Under the pieces are notes generated by a model. That model did not search any database and was not told where the DNA came from. It saw only the letters and a list, made by a program, of their open reading frames with translations. From NCBI RefSeq assembly GCF_001592005.1, contig NZ_BCVZ01000003.1, positions 1 through 64,000 of the forward strand: 64,000 bases of DNA, read 5' to 3'. The position numbers were made by a program, and so were the translations under genes. This document shows, piece by piece, positions 16,774-25,113 of the stretch (positions are counted from its first letter, which is position 1; each line of letters opens with the position of its first letter). Source of the DNA: Bacillus sonorensis NBRC 101234 = KCTC 13918 (GTDB taxonomy: Bacteria; Bacillota; Bacilli; Bacillales; Bacillaceae).

Positions 16774-16851
16774 GTTTCCTTTACCTCCATGTAATCGGTT
16801 GATATGTTGAGATCTTGGAAAAAAGATCCCAGTCGGGCCCTGACATATTTT

Positions 16852-16877
16852 GCATCGGCATATATTTACTATTTTTA
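16852..16877 (-). promoter_or_regulatory. Sigma-D promoter of the flagellin gene
   Basis: On the minus strand TAAA, a 14-nt spacer and GCCGATGC match the sigma-D pattern TAAA-N15-GCCGATAT. It lies about 80 nt before the flagellin start; the leader holds a GATCTT/AAGATC hairpin near 16811-16829. Confidence 0.8.
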
Positions 16878-16973
16878 ATGATAAAACCTAACAGTTCAAA
16901 AAATAGACAAAAATGATAAATAGAAGGAATGTTGGTAATATTGTGAAATGCCTTTCGTTATGATATCAACGCA

Positions 16974-17004
16974 AAAAAGACCGGTAAAAAACACCGGTCT
17001 TTTT
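16974..17004. terminator. Terminator downstream of the yoaE-like gene
   Basis: AAAAAGACCGGT (16974-16985) pairs with ACCGGTCTTTTT (16993-17004). It serves the minus-strand yoaE gene and could also insulate the flagellin promoter region. Confidence 0.8.
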
Positions 17005-17009
17005 CATAC

Positions 17010-19052
17010 TCACCCTTTTTGAATGTCAACTTTTCCGGAAAAAAAGGTTGCACCGCCGCCCATATCTGCTAATCGGTCAGGTGTCAACGCATTGACGAGA
17101 TAATTTTTTCCCTCTGCATCGGCCCACAGCCCCTGGCTGACCACTACGCCGGGCAGGACGTTTTCTCCGACCGCTGCAGTCAGCACACAATCCCCGCGGT
17201 CATTCCAAATTTTCACGGCGTCTCCGTCTTTGATGCCTTTTGCTTCCGCATCTTTTATATTCAGATGTACCTTTGGCTCTTTCTCCAGTTTGATGTGTTT
17301 TGCATTATTTGAAAACGTCGAATTTAAAAAATTATGATTTGGCCCAGGCACAAATAAAAACGGATAGTCACTTGTCTCCGCAAGGGGAGTATGGGTCGGC
17401 AGAGCCGGATATCCGTCCTGCTCCATCTGTTTGGAATACAATTCGATTTTTCCGCTTGGCGTCGGGAGCCTGTCAGGAAAAATCGCTTCTCTTTTTGCTT
17501 TCACAAAATGCTTTTCAGACAAACTGTCGTAATCGATCCCTTCAAGCCAGGGGTTTTCGGGATAGTCGAGGGCCTGCCTGATCATCTCTTCATCCGAATC
17601 CTTCAGAGGCTCGTCATCAAAGCCCATCGCTTCTGACAAAAGGCGGAACACCTCTGTATTCGATTTGCTTTCACCGTACTTTTCGATGACGGGTTTTTGA
17701 ATTTGCGTGTAGTGATGCCAATACGATGTATAAAAATCTGTATTTTCAAAAGCGGAAGAGGCCGGCAGCACAATATCGGCATACCGTGCGGTTTCCGTCA
17801 AAAATAAATCATGCACGACCGTAAACAGGTCTTCGCGTTCAAGCCCTTTTCTGACTTTGTTCGCTTCAGGAGCGACAACAGCTGGATTGCTGCTGTAGAC
17901 AAATAAAGAACGGATCGGCGGGTCGGCGATTTCCAAAAGGGATTTGCCGAGCTGATTCATGTTGATCACCCGCGGCGTTCTGCCATTTAACAAATCCGGA
18001 CGCTGTAATGCCTTTGTATTATAGGCTAAAAATGCTGTGTTGCCTTTAATCGCACCTCCGCCTTTTACCGTCCATTGACCGGTAATCGCGGGCAGACAGG
18101 CAATGGTTCTGACAATCATCCCGCCGTTGTCGTGATGCTGCAGCCCGTTCCCAATGCGGATAAGGGAAGGGGAAGTTTTTCCATACAGGCGGGCGAGCTT
18201 GATGATATCCTCACGGGGAACGCCGGTAATTGCCGCAACCGTATCTGGATCATATTGCAAAACATGCCGGCGGAGCTCTTCATGACCGACCGTATATTCT
18301 TGAAGAAACGCTTCATCAGCCAGGCCTTCGGCAAATAAAACGTGCATGATGCCGAGGGCGAGGGCGCTGTCCGTTCCCGGCAGGACCGGGATGAACCAGT
18401 CCGCCATTCGGCCGGTCTGATTTTTATGAACATCAATTACAACGATTTTCGCGCCGTTTTTTCTCGCTTTCTGAGCGATCGTGATCTGGTGCATGTTCGT
18501 TGATACCGCATTGATTCCCCAAAAAATAAACAGCTTCGTCTCTGTTGTATGTTCCGGGTCTGTGCCGATGCTTCCGCCCATTGTGTATTTATAGCCCGTC
18601 GAACCGGCAGGCGTGCAAATCGCCCGGTCAAGCTGGCTTGATCCGAAGCGGTGGAAGAAGCGCCTGTCCATTCCTTCGGCTGTCAGATTGCCCATGTTGC
18701 CGTAAAAGCTGTAGGGCAATATAGATTCTGCGCCGTCTTTCTCAATCAGCTCCATCCAGCGGGAGCGAATCGTTTCAATCGCTTCATCCCAGCTGATCGG
18801 TTCAAATGCCCCTGATCCTTTCGGGCCCGTTCGTTTCAGCGGCGTTTTCAGTCGTTTGGGATCATAAATCCGCTCAGTCATGTTGCGTACTTTGTTGCAG
18901 ATGTTGCCCTGTGTGACAGGATGATCGGGATCACCCTGTATTTTAACGATTTTGCCATCTTTTTTATGAATAAGAAGACCGCATTGATCCGGGCAGTCAA
19001 GTGAACATACCGATTTGAAAATGCCGTCCCTTTGCTGAATATAAGATTCCAT
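17010..19052 (-). CDS. yoaE: Molybdopterin oxidoreductase, YoaE-like
   Basis: A 680-residue enzyme of the molybdopterin oxidoreductase (DMSO reductase/formate dehydrogenase alpha) family. The N-terminal 4Fe-4S motif is CSLDCPDQC with a later Cys in GNICNKV. Molybdopterin-binding segments follow (WDEAIETIRSRW, FWGINAVSTNMHQ, LPGTDSALALGIMHVL, GNGLQHHDNGG), ending in the C-terminal molydopterin-dinucleotide-binding domain (NHNFLNSTFSN, VKIWNDRGD). There is no Tat signal, so it acts in the cytoplasm. Length and sequence style match B. subtilis YoaE, whose substrate is unknown; no other subunit genes are adjacent. The ligand position usually held by Cys or selenocysteine was not assigned. Confidence 0.85.
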   Translation of the reverse strand: MESYIQQRDGIFKSVCSLDCPDQCGLLIHKKDGKIVKIQGDPDHPVTQGNICNKVRNMTERIYDPKRLKTPLKRTGPKGSGAFEPISWDEAIETIRSRWMELIEKDGAESILPYSFYGNMGNLTAEGMDRRFFHRFGSSQLDRAICTPAGSTGYKYTMGGSIGTDPEHTTETKLFIFWGINAVSTNMHQITIAQKARKNGAKIVVIDVHKNQTGRMADWFIPVLPGTDSALALGIMHVLFAEGLADEAFLQEYTVGHEELRRHVLQYDPDTVAAITGVPREDIIKLARLYGKTSPSLIRIGNGLQHHDNGGMIVRTIACLPAITGQWTVKGGGAIKGNTAFLAYNTKALQRPDLLNGRTPRVINMNQLGKSLLEIADPPIRSLFVYSSNPAVVAPEANKVRKGLEREDLFTVVHDLFLTETARYADIVLPASSAFENTDFYTSYWHHYTQIQKPVIEKYGESKSNTEVFRLLSEAMGFDDEPLKDSDEEMIRQALDYPENPWLEGIDYDSLSEKHFVKAKREAIFPDRLPTPSGKIELYSKQMEQDGYPALPTHTPLAETSDYPFLFVPGPNHNFLNSTFSNNAKHIKLEKEPKVHLNIKDAEAKGIKDGDAVKIWNDRGDCVLTAAVGENVLPGVVVSQGLWADAEGKNYLVNALTPDRLADMGGGATFFSGKVDIQKG

Positions 19053-19254
19053 GGAATACGTTCCTTTCCGGTAAAATAACTATGATTCTAGCATTATAAC
19101 ATGTCACAACATCCCGTCAATTCTGAAAATATATGCTGATCAAGTCATGTTGCCGGTTTTCCTATACAAACACATCATTTTTTCTAAGTAAGAGACATTC
19201 AGCGACAGCTGGCTGACCTAGCGGCCAAGGGGAAATGATATGGCGTGCTGGATG

Positions 19255-19283
19255 AAAAAACCCCCGGAAGAGAACACCGGGGG
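19255..19283 (-). terminator. Terminator of the second DHA2 pump gene
   Basis: Read on the minus strand, CCCCCGG pairs with CCGGGGG and is followed by six T residues. The 250 nt between this gene and yoaE hold no other supported feature. Confidence 0.85.
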
Positions 19284-19306
19284 AGTAAAAAAGCCGCAGG
19301 CAGATA

Positions 19307-20737
19307 TTAATTTTCGTCAAAATCGGGCGCAACAGCTTTTTTAATTAGTAATGAAATAAAGAAAGCGGCGCAGCTTAAAGCCAAGGCAAACCAGTAGGCA
19401 TGATGGACACCGTGTGTCATTGCTTCATTTATGAGCTGTTTGCCGGCTGAAGCCGCCTGATGTTTTTCCAAGAAGCTTTGCTGACCTTGGCTCATGATGC
19501 TTACAAATACCGAAACGCCAAGCGCGCCGGCAACAGGCTGCAACGTATTGGCGATTGCCGTTCCATGAGGATATAAATGCTTTGGCAGCTCATTCAATCC
19601 ATTCGTCTGTGAAGGCATCATGATCGCGGAGATGGACAGCATCAATATCATGTATACCACGATAAACCACCATATCGGTATCGACGGGCCGATATTGCTG
19701 AAGAAAATCATCACACCGACCAATACGATCGTTCCGGGAATGATCAGTTTTCTCGGTCCGAACTTGTCGAATAAAGCGCCCATGGCAGGCGACATGAGGC
19801 CGTTTAATAGCGCACCCGGCAGCAGCAATAGCCCGGCGGTTTTGGCAGAAAGGCCGAGCGGGCCTTGTAAATACATCGGCATCACAATTTCAGAAGCAAA
19901 CATCGCCATGATGACGATGATAAAAAGAATGACCCCGCGCGTATAATTTTGATAGGCAAACACGCGTACATTCAATAACGGCTCGTCCAGCTTCAATTGT
20001 CGGAGCACGAACAGCAGCAGACTGATAAAGCTGATCACGATCACGGAAATGACCGTCACGGACGCAAATCCGTGCTCAGCTTCACCTGCGCTGCTGAAGC
20101 CGTAGACCATTCCTCCGATTCCAATGGTTGAAAGGATGATCGACAACACATCCGCACGCGGCTTTGTCACTTCTCCGACGTTTTGCAAATATTTCATCGC
20201 AAAAAGAATCGAGAATACTGCAAAAGGAATCACAATGATAAACAGCCAGCGCCAGCCTAATAAATCAACGATGACGCCTGACAGCGTAGGACCGATTGCG
20301 GGAGCAAACATAATCACCAGTCCGAACGTCCCCATAACCTTGCCGCGGACTTCCGGACGGTAAATTAACAGCAAGGCATTCATGATAATAGGGATTAACA
20401 ACCCTGTGCCGACGGCCTGTATCATGCGCCCGGCGAGCAGCATGGGAAAGTTCACCGCACAAGCGGCGATCAATGTCCCAACCAGAAAAACGGTCATCAC
20501 GCCGATAAACATCTGTCTTGTCGTAAACCATTGAATAAGCAATGCGGAAACAGGCATTAACACACCCATGACAAGCATAAACCCTGTCGCCAGCCATTGA
20601 ACAGTCGCAGCATCCACGCTGAATACCGTCATTAATTCAGTTAATGCAATATTGAGCAAGGTTTCGTTCAATATTGCAAAAAATGCGCCAATCATAAAGG
20701 TGATCATTATCGCCTTAGAATTAAGTTTTTTTTCCAT
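19307..20737 (-). CDS. DHA2-family drug efflux MFS transporter, LmrB-like
   Basis: A 476-residue transporter with about 14 helices. It opens IMITFMIGAFFAILNETLLNIAL, and carries the family segments VQWLATGFMLVMGVLMP, RMIQAVGTGLLIPIIMNAL and the motif-C GLVIMFAPAIGPTLSG. It belongs to the EmrB/QacA-type drug:H+ antiporters, close in length to B. subtilis LmrB (lincomycin/puromycin efflux), but I cannot assign it by sequence memory alone. ATG 20737 follows TAGGAGGAA. No regulator gene is next to it. An imperfect hairpin sits just upstream of the ribosome-binding site and may take part in control. Confidence 0.82.
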   Translation of the reverse strand: MEKKLNSKAIMITFMIGAFFAILNETLLNIALTELMTVFSVDAATVQWLATGFMLVMGVLMPVSALLIQWFTTRQMFIGVMTVFLVGTLIAACAVNFPMLLAGRMIQAVGTGLLIPIIMNALLLIYRPEVRGKVMGTFGLVIMFAPAIGPTLSGVIVDLLGWRWLFIIVIPFAVFSILFAMKYLQNVGEVTKPRADVLSIILSTIGIGGMVYGFSSAGEAEHGFASVTVISVIVISFISLLLFVLRQLKLDEPLLNVRVFAYQNYTRGVILFIIVIMAMFASEIVMPMYLQGPLGLSAKTAGLLLLPGALLNGLMSPAMGALFDKFGPRKLIIPGTIVLVGVMIFFSNIGPSIPIWWFIVVYMILMLSISAIMMPSQTNGLNELPKHLYPHGTAIANTLQPVAGALGVSVFVSIMSQGQQSFLEKHQAASAGKQLINEAMTHGVHHAYWFALALSCAAFFISLLIKKAVAPDFDEN

Positions 20738-20762
20738 ACCATTCCTCCTAATCGTTACAATG

Positions 20763-20799
20763 GTGCCAAAGCCGCGTCACTGTTCCGGCCTTTAGGCAC
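20763..20799. repeat. Inverted repeat in the leader of the LmrB-like gene
   Basis: GTGCCAAAGCCG (20763-20774) faces CGGCCTTTAGGCAC (20786-20799), complementary apart from two unpaired bases. It lies about 25 nt before the start codon of the minus-strand pump gene, upstream of the SD. It lacks a U-run, so it is not a plain terminator. The rest of 20800-21080 is AT-rich with no supported gene. Confidence 0.6.
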
Positions 20800-21082
20800 A
20801 GCTTACATATTGATCAAATGAAGGTTTCCCGGAAAGTGAATACCAGTTCGGTTTTACTTCCCCCTCTTCATGTTATGTTCTGGATTTTCGTCATATCTGT
20901 TTACGTGTCTCCACCGCCATTATATAGATTTTTTTCTTACGATTGGCAACTATATGAGTATACTTGGTCTGTCCCATTTTTACAATAAAATTGTCAGGGT
21001 GTTTCTTAAAAAATCTCAACAGCGGATTTATGACAAATGGCTGATATTTATACGGGGTGAAATACGGGGCTGAGCTTTTTAT

Positions 21083-21111
21083 TTGTTTGCGTATTGGGAT
21101 TTCTTTATACT
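21083..21111 (+). promoter_or_regulatory. Sigma-A promoter of yoxD
   Basis: TTGTTT (21083-21088), a 17-nt spacer and TATACT (21106-21111). Transcription would begin near 21118, which rules out the longer reading frame starting at 21094 and supports the ATG at 21148. Confidence 0.65.
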
Positions 21112-21147
21112 TTTCATGTGACATACATATGGAAAGGAAGTTTTACT

Positions 21148-21864
21148 ATGCAGTCTCTACAACATAAAACAGCTCTGATTACGGGCGGAGGCAGAGGAAT
21201 CGGCCGTGCAGCCGCCATCGCCCTGGCTAAAGAGGGCGTTCATGTCGCTCTGATCGGACGGACAAAAGCCAATCTTGAAAAAGCGGCTGAAGAACTGAAG
21301 GCGTTCGGTGTAAACGTATCGATTGCAGAAGCCGATGTAAAAGACTTAAAAGCCGTGGAAAGTGCGGTTCAAGCGGTGAAACAAGAGCTTGGCCACATTG
21401 ATATTCTGATTAATAATGCCGGAATCGGCGGTTTTGCCGGTTTTCTTGAACAGACACCTGAAGAATGGGAGAATATCATCCAGGTCAACCTGATGGGCGT
21501 ATACAATGTAACCCGCGCCGTCTTGCCTGAAATGGTGGAAAGAAAGACAGGGGACATCATCAATATATCTTCTACAGCCGGCCAACGAGGGGCAGCAGGC
21601 ACGAGCGCTTACAGCGCATCTAAATTTGCTGTTCTCGGCTTGACGGAATCCTTAATGCAGGAAGTCAGAAAGCACAACATCAGAGTGAGCGCACTTACGC
21701 CAAGCACAGTCGCCACAGATTTGGCGATCGATTCAAAATTAACCGACGGCAACCCTGAGCGTGTCATGCAGCCTGAAGATCTTGCGGAATTCATGGTGGC
21801 CCAGCTTAAATTACATCCGCGTATTTTCATTAAATCCGCAGGCATGTGGTCAACAAATCCTTAA
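21148..21864 (+). CDS. yoxD: Short-chain dehydrogenase/reductase YoxD
   Basis: A 238-residue SDR. The NAD(P)-binding motif TGGGRGIG is near residue 12, NNAG near residue 88, the catalytic Ser in NISSTAGQ, and the YSASK active-site pair near residue 150. From memory it aligns along its whole length with B. subtilis YoxD (same start [20 protein letters not shown] and same end SAGMWSTNP-like), which fixes the start at 21148 (AAGGAAG upstream). It resembles 3-ketoacyl-ACP reductases, but the substrate is unknown. It stands alone with its own promoter and a terminator shared with the convergent P450 gene. Confidence 0.9.
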   Translation: MQSLQHKTALITGGGRGIGRAAAIALAKEGVHVALIGRTKANLEKAAEELKAFGVNVSIAEADVKDLKAVESAVQAVKQELGHIDILINNAGIGGFAGFLEQTPEEWENIIQVNLMGVYNVTRAVLPEMVERKTGDIINISSTAGQRGAAGTSAYSASKFAVLGLTESLMQEVRKHNIRVSALTPSTVATDLAIDSKLTDGNPERVMQPEDLAEFMVAQLKLHPRIFIKSAGMWSTNP

Positions 21865-21872
21865 AGCAAACG

Positions 21873-21909
21873 AAAAAGGACAAGAGCCCCCCAGGGCCTT
21901 GTCCTTTTT
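21873..21909. terminator. Bidirectional terminator between yoxD and the P450 gene
   Basis: AAAAAGGACAAG (21873-21884) pairs with CTTGTCCTTTTT (21898-21909). It overlaps the last base of the P450 stop codon. Confidence 0.85.
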
Positions 21910-23120
21910 TATGATTGAGATAAAAGGCGTACCGGCAGGCGGCGGACGCCGAAAACAAACGGGCTTTGAATCGCTTCGAGCTTCTCTGATGGTTCTCTTA
22001 CAATTGAAGCGTGCCGCAAGAGATATGAGAGCGCAGTATTTGCTTCCAGACGGGCGAGGGGAGCTCCCAGGCAAAAATGGATGCCAAACCCGAAACTCAT
22101 ATGGGGGTTTGATTTGCGATCAAGCCTAAAGGCTTCAGGATCATCAAATTTTGTTTCATCCCGATTGGCTGAAGCCACCCAGCTGATGATGGTAGAACCT
22201 TTTGGAATCGTAACACCCTTGATGTCAGTGTCTTGGGCTGCAATGCGGCCGATCGCCTGCACGGGAGGGTAGTAGCGCAGCGTTTCTTCAACGAGATGAG
22301 GGACGAGAGACAGGTCGCCTCTCACGGTCTCCTGCGTTTTTGGATCTTCTGTCAGATAGCGGACGGCATTGGCTATTAAATTGGTTGTCGTTTCATTGCC
22401 CGCTACCAAAAGAATCGTGCAGAATCCCAACAGTTCGTCTTCTGTCAATCTTTCTCCTTCCACTTCAGCCTGAATCAAAAGCGAAATCAAATCCTCTTTG
22501 GGGTCTTTTTTTCGTTCTTCAATGATCGTTTTAAAGTAGCCTCTTAAAAATTCGCTGCCTTCTTCCCGTTGCTTGTTCATCTGCTTGATGGCTTCATCTG
22601 AGCTGTCTTTCGCGCCTGAAACCAAAATATCGGAATAGTGTTTGAAGATGCGCCGGTCTTCGGTAGGAACACCGAGGAGCTCAGCAATGATAATCACCGG
22701 AAGCGGTCCGGCCAAATCCTCGACCATATCAAATGTCTCTTTGTCTTTCGCTTCATCAAGCAGAAAAGCGGTCACTTCTTCGATGTGCGCTTCCAGCTGC
22801 TTCACTGTCTTAGGGGTAAAAGCCTTATTGACGATCGCCCTCATTTTTGTATGCCTTGGCGGGTCCATCGTCAATATGCTTTTTCCTTCCATGTCGCCGC
22901 CCCGTTTTGATGAAAAAAGCTTTGGCGTTTTTAATACGTACTGAACATCTTCATAGGCAAAGATATCCCAGCACTTTCGATCTTGATCATAACGCACCGG
23001 GCTAGTCTTTCGGAGCCGGTTGTAAATCGGAAACGGAAAAAGCTGATCTTCATTTGAGCTGATTTCTTTCATCGGAATCCAATTTGCATAACGATTGCCG
23101 GATTGAATTGATTTTGCCAT
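21909..23120 (-). CDS. Cytochrome P450, CYP109-like (YjiB-type)
   Basis: A 403-residue soluble bacterial P450. The I-helix oxygen-activation motif is LLVAGNETTTNL, the K-helix ExxR is EETLR, and the haem ligand loop is FGFGIHFCLGAPLAR with the Cys thiolate. It lacks a membrane anchor, so it works in the cytoplasm with separate ferredoxin/reductase partners that are not encoded nearby. ATG 23120 (AAAGGAGAGG upstream) is chosen; the longer frame back to 23210 has no ribosome-binding site. The N-terminal part (YANWIPMKEISSNEDQLFPF) resembles what I recall of B. subtilis YjiB/CYP109B1, a broad fatty-acid, terpenoid and steroid hydroxylase. The substrate here is unknown. Confidence 0.87.
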   Translation of the reverse strand: MAKSIQSGNRYANWIPMKEISSNEDQLFPFPIYNRLRKTSPVRYDQDRKCWDIFAYEDVQYVLKTPKLFSSKRGGDMEGKSILTMDPPRHTKMRAIVNKAFTPKTVKQLEAHIEEVTAFLLDEAKDKETFDMVEDLAGPLPVIIIAELLGVPTEDRRIFKHYSDILVSGAKDSSDEAIKQMNKQREEGSEFLRGYFKTIIEERKKDPKEDLISLLIQAEVEGERLTEDELLGFCTILLVAGNETTTNLIANAVRYLTEDPKTQETVRGDLSLVPHLVEETLRYYPPVQAIGRIAAQDTDIKGVTIPKGSTIISWVASANRDETKFDDPEAFRLDRKSNPHMSFGFGIHFCLGAPLARLEANTALSYLLRHASIVREPSEKLEAIQSPFVFGVRRLPVRLLSQS

Positions 23121-23344
23121 GGTACCTCTCCTTTTTCGAATCATTCGATGTCCATGAACCGATTCATAAAGATACGTTATCACTCTTTGTGCGTTCATTT
23201 CAACGGACATGTTTTGAAAAAATTGTCAATTGGGCGAAAGTCGCGCTTTGAAAATGCAGTGAAAAGAAATGCGGGCATTATATAAGGATCTGTTTTATGA
23301 TTTTTAGATTAGCCGCAGAATATTCACTTTTGCGATGGAATCTA

Positions 23345-23372
23345 TTTACATCTCTTTTTCTATCTGTTACAT
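23345..23372 (+). promoter_or_regulatory. Candidate PhoP-binding repeats upstream of phoD
   Basis: TTTACA (23345), TTTTCT (23356) and TTACAT (23367) recur with exact 11-bp spacing, the layout of Bacillus Pho boxes (TT[A/T/C]ACA-type hexamers). The middle copy is weak. The other bases of the 384-nt gap between the P450 and phoD genes show no gene. Confidence 0.55.
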
Positions 23373-23504
23373 TTTAAACAACAGAATAGTTTAATAGACG
23401 AAAGGGATGATAACGCTTACAAATAAGTCGAGATGCGGAAGAAAAGTAGTCTGCCGTGAAAGCCTCGGGCTGTTTTTCATTTTAATCGTAAAGGAGACTG
23501 TGCA

Positions 23505-25058
23505 ATGAAAATCAATGTTTCAGAGTCTTTTCACGAGAAAACCGCAGGCATTCGGACAGCAGAATCAGACGGAAGGACAGCGGCAGAGAAAGTGCCGCGG
23601 TTTACCGCATACCCGTTTACGTTAGGAGTCTCATCTGGTGAGCCTCTTCCAGACAGTGTCGTGCTGTGGACCCGGCTTGCACCTGAGCCGCTGAATGGAG
23701 GGGGCATGCCTCCGGAAGATGTGATGGTAAGATGGGAAGTTGCCCGCGATCCTGATTTCCGGGAAGTTGTCAAGCAGGGAGAGGAGGCGGCCAAGCGCGA
23801 GTACGCCCATTCCGTTCATGTCGAAGTAGAGGGGCTTGAACCTGACACTGTTTATTATTATCGGTTCCATGCGGGTTATGAAACAAGCCAAACCGGCCGG
23901 ACGAAGACGCTTCCTCTCCAAACCTCCGCAGTGGATCGGCTTGTATTCGCATTTGTCTCATGCCAGCATTTTGAAGAAGGATATTACACCGCATACCGCC
24001 GGCTTGCCGAAGAAGATCTCGACTTTGTTTTGCATTTAGGCGATGCGATTTATGAATATGGCCCGGGGACTTCCTCTAAGTGCGTCCGCCTTCATAAAGG
24101 CGCGGAAACCTTGACGCTTGAAGACTACAGAACACGCCACGCACAATACTTGTATGATGCCGACTACAGACTCGCCCGCTCGCTGTTTCCGTGGATCGTG
24201 ACTTGGGACGATCATGATGTTGAAAACAATTATGCCGGATTGATCCCTGAAAAAGACCAATCTCCTGACCGTTTTATTTTGCGGCGGGCAAGCGCCTACC
24301 AGGCCTATTATGAGCATATGCCGCTCAGACGCTCGTCGATGCCTAGGGGAGGGGACATGCAGATGTATCGCAAAGTGACCTGCGGCGATCTGGCAGAATT
24401 CCATATCCTTGATACGCGTCAATATCGGGACGACCAGGCCAATCAAGACGGCAATAAACCGCCGAGCTTTGAATCGACAGATCCTTCAAGGAGCATATTA
24501 GGCCATGAACAGAAGAAATGGCTGTATGACGGACTTCGCCGTTCACAGTCGACTTGGAACGTACTCGCCCAGCAAGTCTTTTTTTCACAAGTGGATCATC
24601 AGGCAGGTGAAACTAAGGTACTGCCGATGGATGGGTGGGACGGCTATTCGGCCGAACGCAACGAGCTTGTCGAATTTTTGCAAAAACAGCATATTGCCAA
24701 TCCAATCGTCCTGACAGGCGACGTTCACACGAATTGGGTATTCGACATCAAAAGCGATTATGACAATCCCAATTCCACAACAGTCGGCGCTGAATTTGCC
24801 GGAACCTCCGTGACATCGGGGGGAGATCGAGCGAATACGATCAAAGATCCGGACATCCTTTACATGGAAAACCCTCATTTGAAATTCTTTAATGATCAGC
24901 GCGGCTATGTGCGCTGCACGGTGACCAAGCAATATTGGCGCAGCGACTACCGGCTTCTCGATTATGTCTCAAAACCCGGCGGGCCGATCAGCACCGTCGC
25001 CTCATTCATTTGTGAGAATGGACGTCCGGGTGTCCGCCGCGTATCGGAAACGATGTAA
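23505..25058 (+). CDS. phoD: PhoD-family phosphodiesterase/alkaline phosphatase lacking a signal peptide
   Basis: A 517-residue PhoD-family metallophosphoesterase. The N-terminal Ig-like domain starts at PFTLGVSSGEPLPDSVVLWTRL-type sequence (about residue 38); the catalytic domain has FVSCQHFEEGYYTAY, HLGDAIYEYG, WDDHDVENNY, DTRQYRDDQA and LTGDVHTNW, the expected metal ligands. The family cleaves phosphodiesters of teichoic acids and phospholipids outside the cell. B. subtilis PhoD (583 residues) starts with a Tat signal containing RRKF; here the residues before the mature-like sequence (MKINVSESFHEKTAGIRTAE) have neither twin Arg nor a hydrophobic core. The start is well supported (AAGGAG, 8-nt spacing) and an in-frame TGA lies 16 codons upstream. 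The C-terminal extension of B. subtilis PhoD is also absent. Either it is cytoplasmic or its export signal was lost. Confidence 0.85.
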   Translation: MKINVSESFHEKTAGIRTAESDGRTAAEKVPRFTAYPFTLGVSSGEPLPDSVVLWTRLAPEPLNGGGMPPEDVMVRWEVARDPDFREVVKQGEEAAKREYAHSVHVEVEGLEPDTVYYYRFHAGYETSQTGRTKTLPLQTSAVDRLVFAFVSCQHFEEGYYTAYRRLAEEDLDFVLHLGDAIYEYGPGTSSKCVRLHKGAETLTLEDYRTRHAQYLYDADYRLARSLFPWIVTWDDHDVENNYAGLIPEKDQSPDRFILRRASAYQAYYEHMPLRRSSMPRGGDMQMYRKVTCGDLAEFHILDTRQYRDDQANQDGNKPPSFESTDPSRSILGHEQKKWLYDGLRRSQSTWNVLAQQVFFSQVDHQAGETKVLPMDGWDGYSAERNELVEFLQKQHIANPIVLTGDVHTNWVFDIKSDYDNPNSTTVGAEFAGTSVTSGGDRANTIKDPDILYMENPHLKFFNDQRGYVRCTVTKQYWRSDYRLLDYVSKPGGPISTVASFICENGRPGVRRVSETM

Positions 25059-25063
25059 ATAAA

Positions 25064-25110
25064 AAAGGCTGTGCCCAAAAAGCGTTTCCTGACGCTTAGG
25101 CACAGCCTTT
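25064..25110. terminator. Bidirectional terminator between phoD and the ABC exporter operon
   Basis: AAAGGCTGTGCC (25064-25075) pairs with GGCACAGCCTTT (25099-25110); the inner AGCGT/ACGCT extends the structure. Convergent genes flank it. Confidence 0.85.
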
Positions 25111-25113
25111 CCT

